Source: Oreohelix idahoensis (taxonomy: Eukaryota; Mollusca; Gastropoda; Stylommatophora; Oreohelicidae). From it: a stretch of DNA of 64,000 bases. A program made the position numbers and the translations under genes. The stretch is from NCBI GenBank assembly GCA_024509875.1, contig JAMPIV010006395.1, positions 124,001 to 188,000 of the forward strand, in the 5' to 3' direction. How positions within the stretch are numbered: position 1 is the first letter of the stretch; the number at the start of each line of letters is the position of its first letter. Shown here piece after piece: positions 40,928-50,929 of this stretch. The notes beneath the pieces were generated by a model. The model ran no database searches, was not told the origin of the DNA, and saw only the letters and a list, made by a program, of their open reading frames with translations.

Positions 40928-42588
40928 TGAGCTGGCAAGGTCCATTTCAAGTAAAGAAACAGATTACTGATGTGGATTATCTGATATTAGTCCGAGGGAA
41001 GGAGAAGATTTTCCATATTAATATGCTAAAACCATATGTAGTACGTCCAACTGAACTGGAACCAGTCGTGAACGCTGTTCTTGATAGTACAGTTACTGTA
41101 GCTAGTGCAGCAGTCATCGAGGAAGATGGAGAGAAAGGAGAGGAGGTCAATCTCCAGATCCCACTATTGCCATTGGTTGCTTCAGAATCATGGGGAGATG
41201 TAGAGGTCTCTGCATCTCTACCACAGCATCAGAGGAAACAGGTGAAGTCACTGCTGTGCGAATTTCAAGATGTACTCACAGATATTCCTGGAAGAACTGA
41301 TTTAGTTGAGCATGATATTAAACTGACCTATGGAGAGCCCATCCGGGTGAGACCATATCCTATTCCACTACATTATACTTCTGCTGTTGAAAAAGAAGTG
41401 AATGATATGTTACGCTTAGGTGTTATCTCCCCATCTGAATCATCATACTCATTTCCCATGGTCATCGTGCGGAAGAAGGATAAATCCCTACGGATATGTA
41501 TAGACTTCCGCCGCTTGAATAGTGTCACAGTGATAGATGCGGAACCTATGCCCAACCAAGAGGTCCTCCTATCCCAAATAGCGGGGGCAAAGTATTTTAC
41601 CAAACTAGACTTATCGAGGGGGTATTGGCAAATTCCCTTAGCAGAAGGCGCTAGGCCACTTACAGCATTTTGTACCCCTCAGGGTCTTTTCCAGTTTAAT
41701 TATATGTGCTTTGGACTGGTGAATGCCCCTGCAACTTTTGTGAGAATGATGAGAATGCTTTTGAGGGGACAGAAGGATGTTATCACATATATTGATGACA
41801 TCTGTTTGTTTCATGACACGTGGGATGAACATGTAGAGGGATTGAAGTCACTGTTATCATGCCTTCGGGTGCATCACCTTACAGCAAGACCCAGTAAGAT
41901 TAAGGTGGGGTTTCAGGAGTTAACGTTTCTGGGGTATGTGGTAGGACAGGGTGTTTTAAAACCAGTTGATCAGACAGTTGGAAGAATTTTGAATTTGCAA
42001 CCTCCAAAAACAAAGAAACAAGTACGTAGTTTACTCGGTCTGATAAATTTTTATCATAAATTTATCCCCAGGTTCTCTTCATTGTCGGCAGCTCTAACAT
42101 CACTCACTAAAAAGGGCACGCCAAACAGAGTGGTCTGGACTGAAGAGTGTGATAGAGCACTGAGGAACATCAAAGCTGTATTCTCCAGCGAGCCCATTCT
42201 TCTACTGCCAGACTTGGCTAAGCCTTTTGTACTGAGGACTGATGCTTCTGCAGTGGGCATTGGTGCGTGTCTGATGCAAGAACATGATGGGTTTCTACAT
42301 CCTGTCATGTATGTCAGCAGGAAGTTGCTTCCGGCTGAAACGCGATATGCCACTATAGAGAGAGAGTGTTTAGCCATTATTTGGGCTGTTTCCAAACTCT
42401 CTAGGTATTTGTTAGGATCTCATTTTGTACTGGAAACGGACCATTGTCCTTTGACTTTTCTTAAGTCATCTAGATCACCAAATTCACGTTTAACAAGGTG
42501 GTCGTTGTTGTTACAACAGTACAACTTCACTGTTTTTCCTATTCAGGGTAAATTAAATGTTCTTGCAGATTCGTTATCTAGATTATGA
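40891..42588 (+). CDS. Gmr1-like Pol part 2: reverse transcriptase and RNase H
   Basis: Open frame of 565 codons that begins inside the integrase C-terminal GPF/Y module (LLVSWQGPFQV..HINMLKPYV). RT motifs follow: KEVNDMLRLGVISPS, SLRICIDFRRLN, FTKLDLSRGYWQI (motif A), FNYMCFGLVNAPATF (motif B) and ITYIDDICLF (the catalytic YIDD, about residue 301). RNase H follows with VLRTDASAVGIGA (D), IERECLAIIWA (E) and LETDHCPL (D), ending LADSLSRL, the usual Gypsy RNase H end. All catalytic residues are present. The frame differs by one base from the preceding ORF, with the switch needed near 40905. Nothing follows but about 480 bases of non-coding sequence before the 3' LTR. Confidence 0.9.
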   Translation: MVVATYQENHLLVSWQGPFQVKKQITDVDYLILVRGKEKIFHINMLKPYVVRPTELEPVVNAVLDSTVTVASAAVIEEDGEKGEEVNLQIPLLPLVASESWGDVEVSASLPQHQRKQVKSLLCEFQDVLTDIPGRTDLVEHDIKLTYGEPIRVRPYPIPLHYTSAVEKEVNDMLRLGVISPSESSYSFPMVIVRKKDKSLRICIDFRRLNSVTVIDAEPMPNQEVLLSQIAGAKYFTKLDLSRGYWQIPLAEGARPLTAFCTPQGLFQFNYMCFGLVNAPATFVRMMRMLLRGQKDVITYIDDICLFHDTWDEHVEGLKSLLSCLRVHHLTARPSKIKVGFQELTFLGYVVGQGVLKPVDQTVGRILNLQPPKTKKQVRSLLGLINFYHKFIPRFSSLSAALTSLTKKGTPNRVVWTEECDRALRNIKAVFSSEPILLLPDLAKPFVLRTDASAVGIGACLMQEHDGFLHPVMYVSRKLLPAETRYATIERECLAIIWAVSKLSRYLLGSHFVLETDHCPLTFLKSSRSPNSRLTRWSLLLQQYNFTVFPIQGKLNVLADSLSRL

Positions 42589-43054
42589 ACACTTGCTTGT
42601 AGTAAATGGGTGTGTTTTTTTTTTAACCACCATTTCTATGTAGTATTTGATACTTGTACATGAGTAATGTTGTGTCAACTGTATTCTGCATGATTTTTGT
42701 ATAAGCTAAGTTCTTATCATATGTTGTGTATCCAGTACAGGGTTATAGAACAGATATTCTCCGGTATAGGAGAATTTGGTGAAATTGATGTAATGTATCA
42801 CCTTTAATTTTGTGTGTAATTAGAGATGCATGATTTTTGCCATATGGTTGCTGTTGTATTTTTCTAGCAACTCGGTTCTATTGTAATTTTTTTTTTTTTT
42901 TGGTGTTCTTCAGAATGTTATTATTGATTATTTGTAGATGGCATATTTTCACACTGATGCTATAGATTTTGCCCACATATGTAATCAGAGGTTTTGGATG
43001 GTTGGTTTCCTGATATCTACCACCCATCCAGTGAAAAACTATGTTTTTCACTTG

Positions 43055-43070
43055 GAGAGGGAGGGGTGGA
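43055..43070 (+). promoter_or_regulatory. Polypurine tract
   Basis: GAGAGGGAGGGGTGGA directly precedes the 3' LTR. This is the usual primer for plus-strand DNA synthesis in LTR elements. Confidence 0.85.
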
Positions 43071-43651
43071 TGTCACGAACGGTTTATAGAATGAATGTCA
43101 GTACTCATGCTCCGATGGGAACTAGATATGTTTATGTAAGTTGTGAGTTGAAGTGAGTGAATGTTAAGTTTGACGGGGGCATGAATACATTAGTAGCAGT
43201 AAGTGCTAATGTCGAGTTCACGGGCATGACTGAGTTGTTGTGAACAAAGTGGGGGTGAAGACTGGTCAGCGTGAAAAGGGTCAGAGGTGTGTAAAAAGGT
43301 CAGTCGGGAGAGCGATTAGAGCGAGGAGAGATTACGCGGAGAGTGAAGGCGGAATGGTTGAAGGAAAATAGGAAATATATTAAGATATTGTGAAATCCTT
43401 TCCATGAGATGCTGTTCTAATTATGCACATCATATATTGTGTTTTTCTTATGTGATGATTTATGGCCAAAGCGGCAGTCTGCCTGTGTTATTGTGTTATA
43501 CTCAAGTTTGTGACATAAAGTCGTCGGATATCGTATTTACGTGTTGGAGTTTAGTGAATTAACAATTTGCTGTGAAAAACGAGCCATGTTTGTCGCTCCA
43601 TGTGTATGTAATACATATTTGTCAATGTGTACACACAGCAAGCACTTGACA
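43071..43651 (+). repeat. 3' LTR (581 bp)
   Basis: Matches the 5' LTR with about three substitutions and has the same TGTCA..TGACA ends. It is followed by the target duplication GGCGT at 43652. Confidence 0.95.
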
Positions 43652-43656
43652 GGCGT

Positions 43657-43930
43657 CTTAGGGCAACAACAAATTGATCGATCTATCGCTGTTTCCACCA
43701 CGCCTAGTGGCGTCTTTGTGGAACAAAAACAGACCAAACAATCTATCATTGTTTCCGTAATCAGATTGGTTGGCAAGCAGGTGATCAGCCCACTGTGCGA
43801 AGTTTTTACGGGATGGGGTAAACAGCCCCATGCCCATACCCTCCTTAGTCGCTTTTTACGACATGCGTGGTAGGGTGCAGTGTTACTATTCTTTGCTCCC
43901 CTTTCGGGCCCCGGTAACACACGGGTGAAT
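43657..43930 (-). mobile_element. RTE-type LINE 5' leader fragment
   Basis: On the minus strand it carries the same leader as the LINE at 5222-5342: ACCCGTGTGTTACCGGGGCC, then ATGTCGTAAAAAGCGACTAA, GGAGGG, then GGGCATGGGG. Further downstream of the leader (towards 43657) are two related blocks, one of them split by the LTR element, each with CGCCTAGTGGCG. It could be a 5' LINE scrap or a SINE that shares the leader. Confidence 0.6.
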
Positions 43931-44562
43931 GGTTATTTTAATCAACATTAATTGACTAAGGTGACATGACAATGAACAGTATGTGTTCTCTGACTTATGA
44001 GAATGTGAGAATGCATGGTATATTACCATTATTCATGTTATCTGTTGACTGACGTTTGCTATAGTACCTCATTTTTATGTCAAATTGCTTTGAGCTGTTT
44101 GTAAAACAATATTATGATGCATTTCCACACCACGTGTGTTAAATTGCCTACATTACGGCACAAACATAGGTCTATGCATGGTCATAGCAACAGTGACATA
44201 TTATGTTACCTTTTGCTCACCTTAGTGGTGTTTTCTCATATCGCAATAATGTCAACTTCGTTTGCCATTATTGACCCGGGGGGGGAAAGAGGGAGTAGTC
44301 GTTATGACTTAATTCATAACAGGCGCTATCGCACTCGACAGGTTTTATGTACTCATTTCCTTGTTGATAAAACGTTGCCCAGACTACCCCGGAAGTATGT
44401 CATATAGTCTGCTGAGTTTAAGCAGACGATCCGTTGCCGGTTTCAGATCGAAGATTTGAGCTGTAAGTCAGTCTCTTTGGCTGTGTATTCTCTGTGTGAG
44501 AAAGACGTGTCTGAACGAGCTCCAGAAAGTGTACTCTTGATATAGAGTTTTATGATCTTCAT
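43931..44562. other. Intergenic, one perfect hairpin
   Basis: No gene supported. A 7-bp perfect inverted repeat GTCTGCT/AGCAGAC with a 7-base loop lies at 44407-44427, and a run of eight Gs near 44280. ATGATCTTCAT at 44552-44562 is the left target duplication of the LINE that follows. Confidence 0.55.
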
Positions 44563-45936
44563 TAGTAATACCGCTTCCAAAGAAAGGAAATCTAAAAATG
44601 TGCAAGAACTACAGAACCATTAGTCTTATTAGTCATCCAAGTAAGGTGATGTTAAGGATACTTTTGAACAGAATAAAACAGAAATCAGAAGAAATCTTGT
44701 CAGAGGAACAGGCTGGCTTTAGACCAAAAAGAAGTACCTCAGAACAAATCTTCAATATTAGATTACTGATCGAAAAACATCTCCAGCATCAACATGATTT
44801 ATACCATAACTTCATCGATTTCACAAAAGCCTTCGATCGAGTCTGGCATGAAGGCTTATGGCAAATAATGAGAAAATTCAATTTTGATACCAACATCATA
44901 GATATCATTGAAGCACTATACAAGGACGCAAGCAGTGCTGTTTTTGCAAGCAACGACATTGGAGAATTTTTCAAAACAACTGTAGGAGTTCGCCAGGGAT
45001 GTATCCTGTCACCAGTGCTCTTTAATATATATCTAGAACATATTATGCAGGAGGCTCTCTACGATTATAAATCAACCATATCGATTGGAGGCCGACCCCT
45101 GTGTAATCTACGTTTTGCTGATGATATTGATCTGATAGCTGGAACAGAATCAGAACTTCAAGACCTTACCTCTAGACTGGAGAAAGTAACAAGAATGTAT
45201 GGGATGGAAATTAATATAGAAAAAAGCAAGATATTGGTGAATAGCCATAAGAAACATGTTCCGACCAACATTACATTAAATGGGCAAACGTTAGAAGAAG
45301 TTAACACCTTTAAATATCTCGGGTCCACTATATGTAGTGATGGAAGATCAAATAAGGAAATCAAGACAAGACTTGAGATGGCCTCAGCTGCCATGACAAG
45401 GTTGAATGTGATCTGGAAAAGTAACATCAGTTTTCCTGTGAAGATCAAATTATACAAATCACTTATATTATCTATTCTCTTGTATGGGTGTGAGGGCTGG
45501 ACACTCACTGCAGATACGGAGCGAAGGATTCAGGCTTTCGAGCATAAATGTTATAGAAGAATTTTGCGCATTTGCTATAAAGAGCACAAAACAAATGTCT
45601 ATGTTAGAGAGAAGATAAACACCTATGCAGGCCACCAAGAACCACTTTTGTCAATAGTGAAACGTCGAAAGCTTGCCTGGTTTGGGCATGTAACTCATCA
45701 TGACTCCCTTTCGAAAACGATCCTCCAGGGAACAGTCGAAGGTAAACGGAGAAGAGGAAGGCAAAGAAAATCCTGGGCTGATAACATCAAAGAATGGGCA
45801 GGACATGGTTTTTCCACACTTGTACGCATTGCTGAGGATAGAGAGCAGTGGAGGACCCTGTCTGCTGATGCTTCCACCATGGCACCCCTACGACCCATGA
45901 CGGGTTATGGGTTGAGATGATGATGATGATCTTCAT
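44563..45936 (+). mobile_element. RTE-like LINE (family D), 5'-truncated, with TSD
   Basis: The insertion is bounded by ATGATCTTCAT at 44552-44562 and 45926-45936; the first bases of the right copy merge with the (GAT)n tail of the element. The open frame runs from the 5' junction to the natural stop without a break. Truncation occurred within the RT finger region, as is usual when reverse transcription stops early. Clean target duplications and an intact frame point to a young insertion. Confidence 0.85.
44568..45920 (+). CDS. LINE reverse transcriptase C-terminal part
   Basis: Open from the insertion junction; the first ATG is at 44598. It reads VIPLPKKGNLK then CKNYRTISLISHPSKV, EEQAGFRPKRSTSEQI, FIDFTKAFDRVWHEG (motif A), TTVGVRQGCILSPVLFNIYL (motif B), LRFADDIDLIAG (the catalytic FADD), FKYLGSTIC (thumb) and a C-terminal tail with RRKLAWFGHVTHHD and RRRGRQRKSWADNIKEW. 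The tail is of the same general kind as LINE family A but clearly diverged. The endonuclease is absent through truncation, so the product could not mobilise itself. It ends TGYGLR just before the GAT tail. Confidence 0.85.
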   Translation: MPLPKKGNLKMCKNYRTISLISHPSKVMLRILLNRIKQKSEEILSEEQAGFRPKRSTSEQIFNIRLLIEKHLQHQHDLYHNFIDFTKAFDRVWHEGLWQIMRKFNFDTNIIDIIEALYKDASSAVFASNDIGEFFKTTVGVRQGCILSPVLFNIYLEHIMQEALYDYKSTISIGGRPLCNLRFADDIDLIAGTESELQDLTSRLEKVTRMYGMEINIEKSKILVNSHKKHVPTNITLNGQTLEEVNTFKYLGSTICSDGRSNKEIKTRLEMASAAMTRLNVIWKSNISFPVKIKLYKSLILSILLYGCEGWTLTADTERRIQAFEHKCYRRILRICYKEHKTNVYVREKINTYAGHQEPLLSIVKRRKLAWFGHVTHHDSLSKTILQGTVEGKRRRGRQRKSWADNIKEWAGHGFSTLVRIAEDREQWRTLSADASTMAPLRPMTGYGLR

Positions 45937-47164
45937 ATCAGCTAGGTTGTCCTACAGTTGGAGCCTAAGCGTGATTATATTTAGACGGACTTGTCAATGC
46001 TGAAAGGAGAGGAATGAGTGAGAAATATATTAAATACTTCAGCAAGATGCCTCTGACATTGTTTCCGTAGTCTACATGACGATAGACTGATTTTATGGAC
46101 GGGCTAGAGATTGCCATTGTCTATTTTGTGGACGCATTCTTTGAGGAGCTACGTTTCGTTCATTAAAATATATATTGTACAAAACGTCAATCAGGCATTA
46201 TGGAGTTTTCTACTGTTGAAGACTAGCCTTACGTTTTGAGGACTTTGCAAAAGTTGGACTAAAATTAAACTCGACCCTAGACACCATACTCCAGCTACTT
46301 GAAATACTCTAATGAACTCGGAGAGGGAAGAAAGATCTGTACCATCTATCAAATAAAGAAAATTATCCCTCTACACCTTTGTCATTTTCTCACAGCCTAC
46401 TGCTGTGTTCTGCATTTGTACTGTAGTAAATGTAGCTCTGTGTAGCAGTGAACCAACTTTATTATATTCAAATAGAAGAACACAATATGTCAACAACTAT
46501 GATGGTTATGGTTATATACTGTGAAACAAGATAAGGAATATATGTTCCTAGTGTGACTGTAGTCCTTGTACCAGTCCATGAAAACCTTTGCAGCTCTCAG
46601 CAATCTACTAACTAAACATCCAGTTTGTATGTCTTCACGTTACTGACAAATGCAGGTAGAGGTTAATGCACTACCCCTTTTCTTCTCATCTACCTATAAT
46701 TCTCACCTTTATCTCCCTTTTGTTACTGTGGCTGATGAAGGGTATTATAAAAAAAAACGCCCCATGTTTTGAGTTTATCGTACAGCTGAAAAACTGACTC
46801 AGGTCAATTTTTATTATTTTTGTTTTCATGGTAAAACTAACAAAATATCACTTTGACTTTTTTTTACCAGTGTTTACTGTAGAACTAGTTCATTTGTAGA
46901 TGTGTCATAAAAATGTGAGCATTAATCACAAGAGGGCAGCATTCATTTATTCTATCTCAAACAGCAGCTCTAAGATACAAATTCTGCAAACACAAGCAAA
47001 GCAGTGAAAAAACTAGCCTTCTGCAGGGCAGAATTTGAGATGGGCTTGCATGCCCAATTCTAAACCCTTTCAAAATAAAGTTTGTTTGTTCTGCTGAAAA
47101 CAGGAATGCTCACATCTAATGATTCTCTGACCTGTCACAGAACTCTGGACTATATCTGACATTC
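45937..47164. other. Intergenic, nothing recognised
   Basis: AT-rich stretch of 1.2 kb without coding or repeat signals that I can support. Confidence 0.5.
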
Positions 47165-47420
47165 ACTCACACAGTTCACACAGAGTGGTTAGAGTGATGG
47201 TCTCTGCTGGCAAAGGTGCCGAGTTCGATTCACAGTATCGACACGCTCTAATTTACCCAGCTTTAAATGGGTAAATGACTTTACTTCTTGAGTTAAGGAA
47301 GGAAAAGGCAGCAAGGAAGGGAACTGGTCATACCATCTCTCGATGCTGGACCTGATACATTGAAGTCTCTCACACTTCACTCCCCTATAGCAGTATTTGC
47401 TATGGGACTACCTTTTACTC
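47165..47420 (+). mobile_element. tRNA-derived SINE (family B)
   Basis: An A-box-like CAGAGTGGTTAGAGTGATGG (47181) and a B-box-like GAGTTCGATTC (47221) are spaced as in tRNA genes. Downstream are CCCAGCTTTAAATGGGTAAA, CTTCTTGAGTTAAGGAAGG and AGCAGTATTTGCTATGGGAC. The same body is found at 25100-25345. RNA polymerase III transcription is expected from the boxes. Confidence 0.8.
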
Positions 47421-47869
47421 ACACATACATGACCTATAACACAATAGATCCCATAGTGACATGTCATGATATGCTCGCACATAATTTAATTGCACTTCCA
47501 TATGTAAACAAGTAGTCAAACAGATAGCACTACAAACATACAACATCCTTGCAAGTTTTGGAGAAGTGTTTCGTTCCTTATGTCACCCTCTTATTACAAA
47601 CTTTAGGTTTGGGAAATAATCAGACCTTATATCAATGATACATCTCTCAGTCCACTAGACTCATCAGCTATACCATACGTGGCATATATATCATTCATTC
47701 ACACCCGTAGTGTGAATATCTATCATACATTCATGTTACCTCCAATGCATATCACTCATACACTCAGGGAGTTAAATATTTATAGAGGTGTGGCTATATC
47801 ATTCACACAGAGTATCATATCCCTACACATATCAGGCATATCACACACAAGCCTAGCATAGTACCCCTC

Positions 47870-48215
47870 TCACACACACACACACACACAGGGAATAAAG
47901 TTCACACACACTAGGTATGCCACACAAATATCTAATATATCACCCACACACACACAGGAAGGGAATAACTTTCACATACACTAAGTATCCCACACATATA
48001 CAAATGCATATAAAATACATATACAGACAATATTTATCCCCAAAATTGCTACCTGTTTATGTCCTACACACCATCTCATACACAGATAAAACTACAAATA
48101 ACATGCATATCAAACACACATACATAGACATACTGTGACACATACATAGACATACTGTGACACATTCATAGACATACTGTGACACATACATAGACATACT
48201 GTGACACATAAGAAA
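47870..48215. repeat. CA-rich tract and 22-bp tandem repeat
   Basis: (CA)n runs at about 47873-47890 and 47943-47956. Four copies of ACACATACATAGACATACTG plus TG lie at about 48118-48210. Confidence 0.85.
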
Positions 48216-48294
48216 AGTTCTCTAAGAATACACAGAAAGACCAGGGTCTCAGGCATGACATAAAAGGCCAACCATTTTTATGCTACACATGGGG

Positions 48295-48430
48295 GGGGGA
48301 GAGCAACCTCATCATTTAAAACAAATTTGCTACAGATTTCTGCTAGAGATTCCTGGCGGGGGGGGGGGGGGCCCAGCTGTAGTGGTGGCTCCATGCTCAG
48401 TAAGGAGCAAATAAAAAAGATGAATAAAGA
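48295..48430 (+). mobile_element. SINE family A copy with G runs
   Basis: GCAACCTCATCATTTAAAAC, AAATTTGCTACAGATTTCTG, AGCTGTAGTGGTGGCTCCAT and CAGTAAGGAGCAAA match the family. A 9-G run (48291-48299) precedes it and a 14-G run (48358-48371) lies inside. Confidence 0.7.
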
Positions 48431-48599
48431 AAGCAGGTACAGCAACAGTTGACATAAATTATCACAGCAGGTGTACAATACCAATTCTGATCACAATACA
48501 TACAAGCATTATCATCAAGTGTCATGCCATAGATCAAAAGTGACCATGTCTCTCCTAAGATCTCACTCCTTGATGCCCTCTATCAACTCTGTTGTTGTT

Positions 48600-48870
48600 G
48601 ACTAATTCTTCTTCTTCGTACACTCTCAGACGTCCACTTGAATGTTCTCAAAGAAAGCAGTAGTCAGTTTGAGGCTGTTTGAATCCCTGTAGAGCTTTTC
48701 CACGAATGGTACTGGTGTCGGACATATGCGCTTTCTCTGTACCGCATATGTTGGGCATCTTTGAAGCAGATGTTCAGCAGTCATTTTATCAGTGCCACCA
48801 GTTACACTGATTGGTAGTTCCTATCTTTAGCTTGGTGAATAGATGGTATCTCAATCTGCTGTGGCCAGTG
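48600..48870 (-). mobile_element. LINE C-terminal fragment (family C), copy 1
   Basis: On the minus strand it encodes a decayed TDKMTAEHLLQRC-type zinc motif and a KLTTAFFENIQ tail, parallel to the copy at 62350-62710. These tails are typical of LINEs of the Jockey/CR1/I assemblage with a C-terminal knuckle. No RT domain remains. Confidence 0.6.
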
Positions 48871-49084
48871 TGGAGTCTGAAGATTACCACTTGTTCACTT
48901 CTGCTGAGCTGGCAGACTACTTCCCATGCCATAGTGTCCATTAGCTTTATCTGTGTCTTCTTTTACATCTCTTATCCTCAATTTTTTTCACTGTTTTGAT
49001 GTTTTCAAACAATCCTCTCCTCATTACAGGTCTAATGAAGGTATTTGCCTTTTTCTTACACAGTTATTACATTTTTGTATACGT

Positions 49085-49425
49085 TAGTTCTTCTCAAACA
49101 TTATTTATATGTTCATTTCTGTATTCATTAGTTCTTCTCAAGCATTATTTATATGTTCATTTCTGTGTTCATTAGTTCTTCTTCCCACATTATTCACATG
49201 TTCATTCCTGTATTCATTAGTTCTCACATTATTCACATGTTCATTTCTGTGTTCATTAGTTCTTCTACCACATTATTCACGTTCATTTCTGTATTCATTA
49301 GTTCTTCTCACACATTATTCACATGTTCATTTCTGTATTCATTAGTTCTTCTCAAGCATTATTCACGTGATCAATTCTGTATTCATCAGTTCTTCTCAAG
49401 CATTATTTACTTGTTATCTTAACTG
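49085..49425. repeat. 44- to 45-bp minisatellite, about 8 copies
   Basis: The unit is approximately ACATTATTCACATGTTCATT plus TCTGTATTCATTAGTTCTTC plus TCAC. The open frames across it are repeat artefacts. Confidence 0.9.
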
Positions 49426-49899
49426 TTCATTGGATACAAGCACTGGCAAACAAACAAAAATTTAACACAATTGATGTAACAACTGACAAATAAAACCTGT
49501 GGAAATAACAGGTAATATTTACCAATATGTATATACATAGCAACATAAATTAGCATGTACAATAACTAATAAATAAATATTTTGATCGTAACAAGGTGTA
49601 CGACTGATAAATAATAACCATGAAAGTAACAGGTGCAAAGAGACAAATAAGGTGAACAAAAATTGTGTGAGCAAAGACCTTTCTGCTTCCTGCTTCTTCT
49701 CTTCACCTATGGGCAGCCGCTGGTCCTTGTACCATCTTCTCACACTTCAGCAGGTTATTAGACCATGCTGTCACACTCTTGACGATATTTGATGGGAGAC
49801 TTGTCTCAAACTTAAGATTTGCCAGATTTTCCAAAAAAGCCTTTCTTGGTTGGTTTTTCTTGCCCTGCCTACACAAAAAAAAAAAAAAAAGCATGAGTT

Positions 49900-50650
49900 A
49901 GACAAACCTGAGGGAACACATTTGTGAAATACTGCTATCAGTAAGACTAACTGATGGAATACTTGCAACAAACTAGTATAATCCTGCTACTATTCAGATA
50001 AATGGAAGAGATAATTACTAAAAACCTTGTGAAACACTGCATCTGGTCACAAATATTGAAGGAATACATGCAACAAACTAAAGAAATACTGTATAAGTTT
50101 ATAAACTAATAAAAAGGTATTGGATCAGTTTTACAAATAACAGTTCACATGAGACAAGGGACGTTTCGAGTTTTACCCTTTGTCAGCCACAAACAGGTGA
50201 CAAAGACAAGAATTACATATAGTACTAGGTACTACAAAAACATACGATGATAAGAAACAATACAAAATGAGCGATACAAGCAGATGGAAAAAGTACAATG
50301 AAATACTGCTACTGGTCATACCAACTTGAAGGAACAATTGCAACAGACTAATGAACCACAATCACTGTTCAGATAATATGAAGGAGCACATGAAACAAAT
50401 TTGTGAAATATTACTATTGGTTGGTGGAATGATAAAAATCATCTGTGAAACGCTGCTATTAGTAAGACAAACTGCAGAAACCCATGAAATAATTTGTGAA
50501 ATACCACCACTGGTTAGGAAAGCTTGTGAAACATTGAATCCTTGTTGCAAAAAATGGAAGGAATACATGCAACAAACTGATTAAATACTGCTATAGATCA
50601 CACAATTTGAAGGAAAACATGCAACAACTGATGAAAAACTGCTACTGGCA
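49900..50650. repeat. Degenerate repeat, period about 60 bp
   Basis: Recurring blocks of GTGAAATACTGCTA, GGTCA.ACAA.TTGAAGGAA and ACATGCAACAAACTGATGAA with heavy divergence. An old minisatellite. Confidence 0.6.
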
Positions 50651-50929
50651 CTTAGCAAATAAGTCTACAAAAAACTTTAGGGATCACAGATCAAGGAGGG
50701 TGAAAGAATCCATTTAATGTCTTTTGTAGAAACAGCTCTCTCTCTCTATCAACATATTTACTTAAGATTACAATGAAAAGAAAAAAGATAAAATAGAATA
50801 ATAAGGTTAGTGAAAGATAAATTTGTTTCTGGCAAGCAGTATTATCTGAGAACATATATTCTGTATAAGGTACCAAAATAACAATATACTGACATGCCAA
50901 CAAGTATTTTTAGAATCAAAAATACATCT

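Larger units (their letters stand above)
35373..43651 (+). mobile_element. Gmr1-like Ty3/Gypsy LTR retrotransposon, complete
   Basis: 8.28-kb element with two 581-bp LTRs differing at about three positions by eye and a 5-bp target duplication GGCGT (35368-35372 and 43652-43656). The LTRs begin TGTCA and end TGACA. Coding order is gag, zinc knuckle, protease, integrase, reverse transcriptase, RNase H. Integrase before RT is the Copia-like order, known within Gypsy only from the Gmr1-like group. The 2-kb leader between the 5' LTR and gag is non-coding. Four reading-frame breaks make this copy unlikely to be autonomous unless some are programmed. Confidence 0.9.

Noticed and set aside
44407..44427. 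Similarity of CTGAGTTTAAGCA to a conserved 28S rRNA motif
   Set aside because: The match is about 13 bases with a mismatch and no flanking rRNA similarity; the stretch is better explained as a small hairpin.
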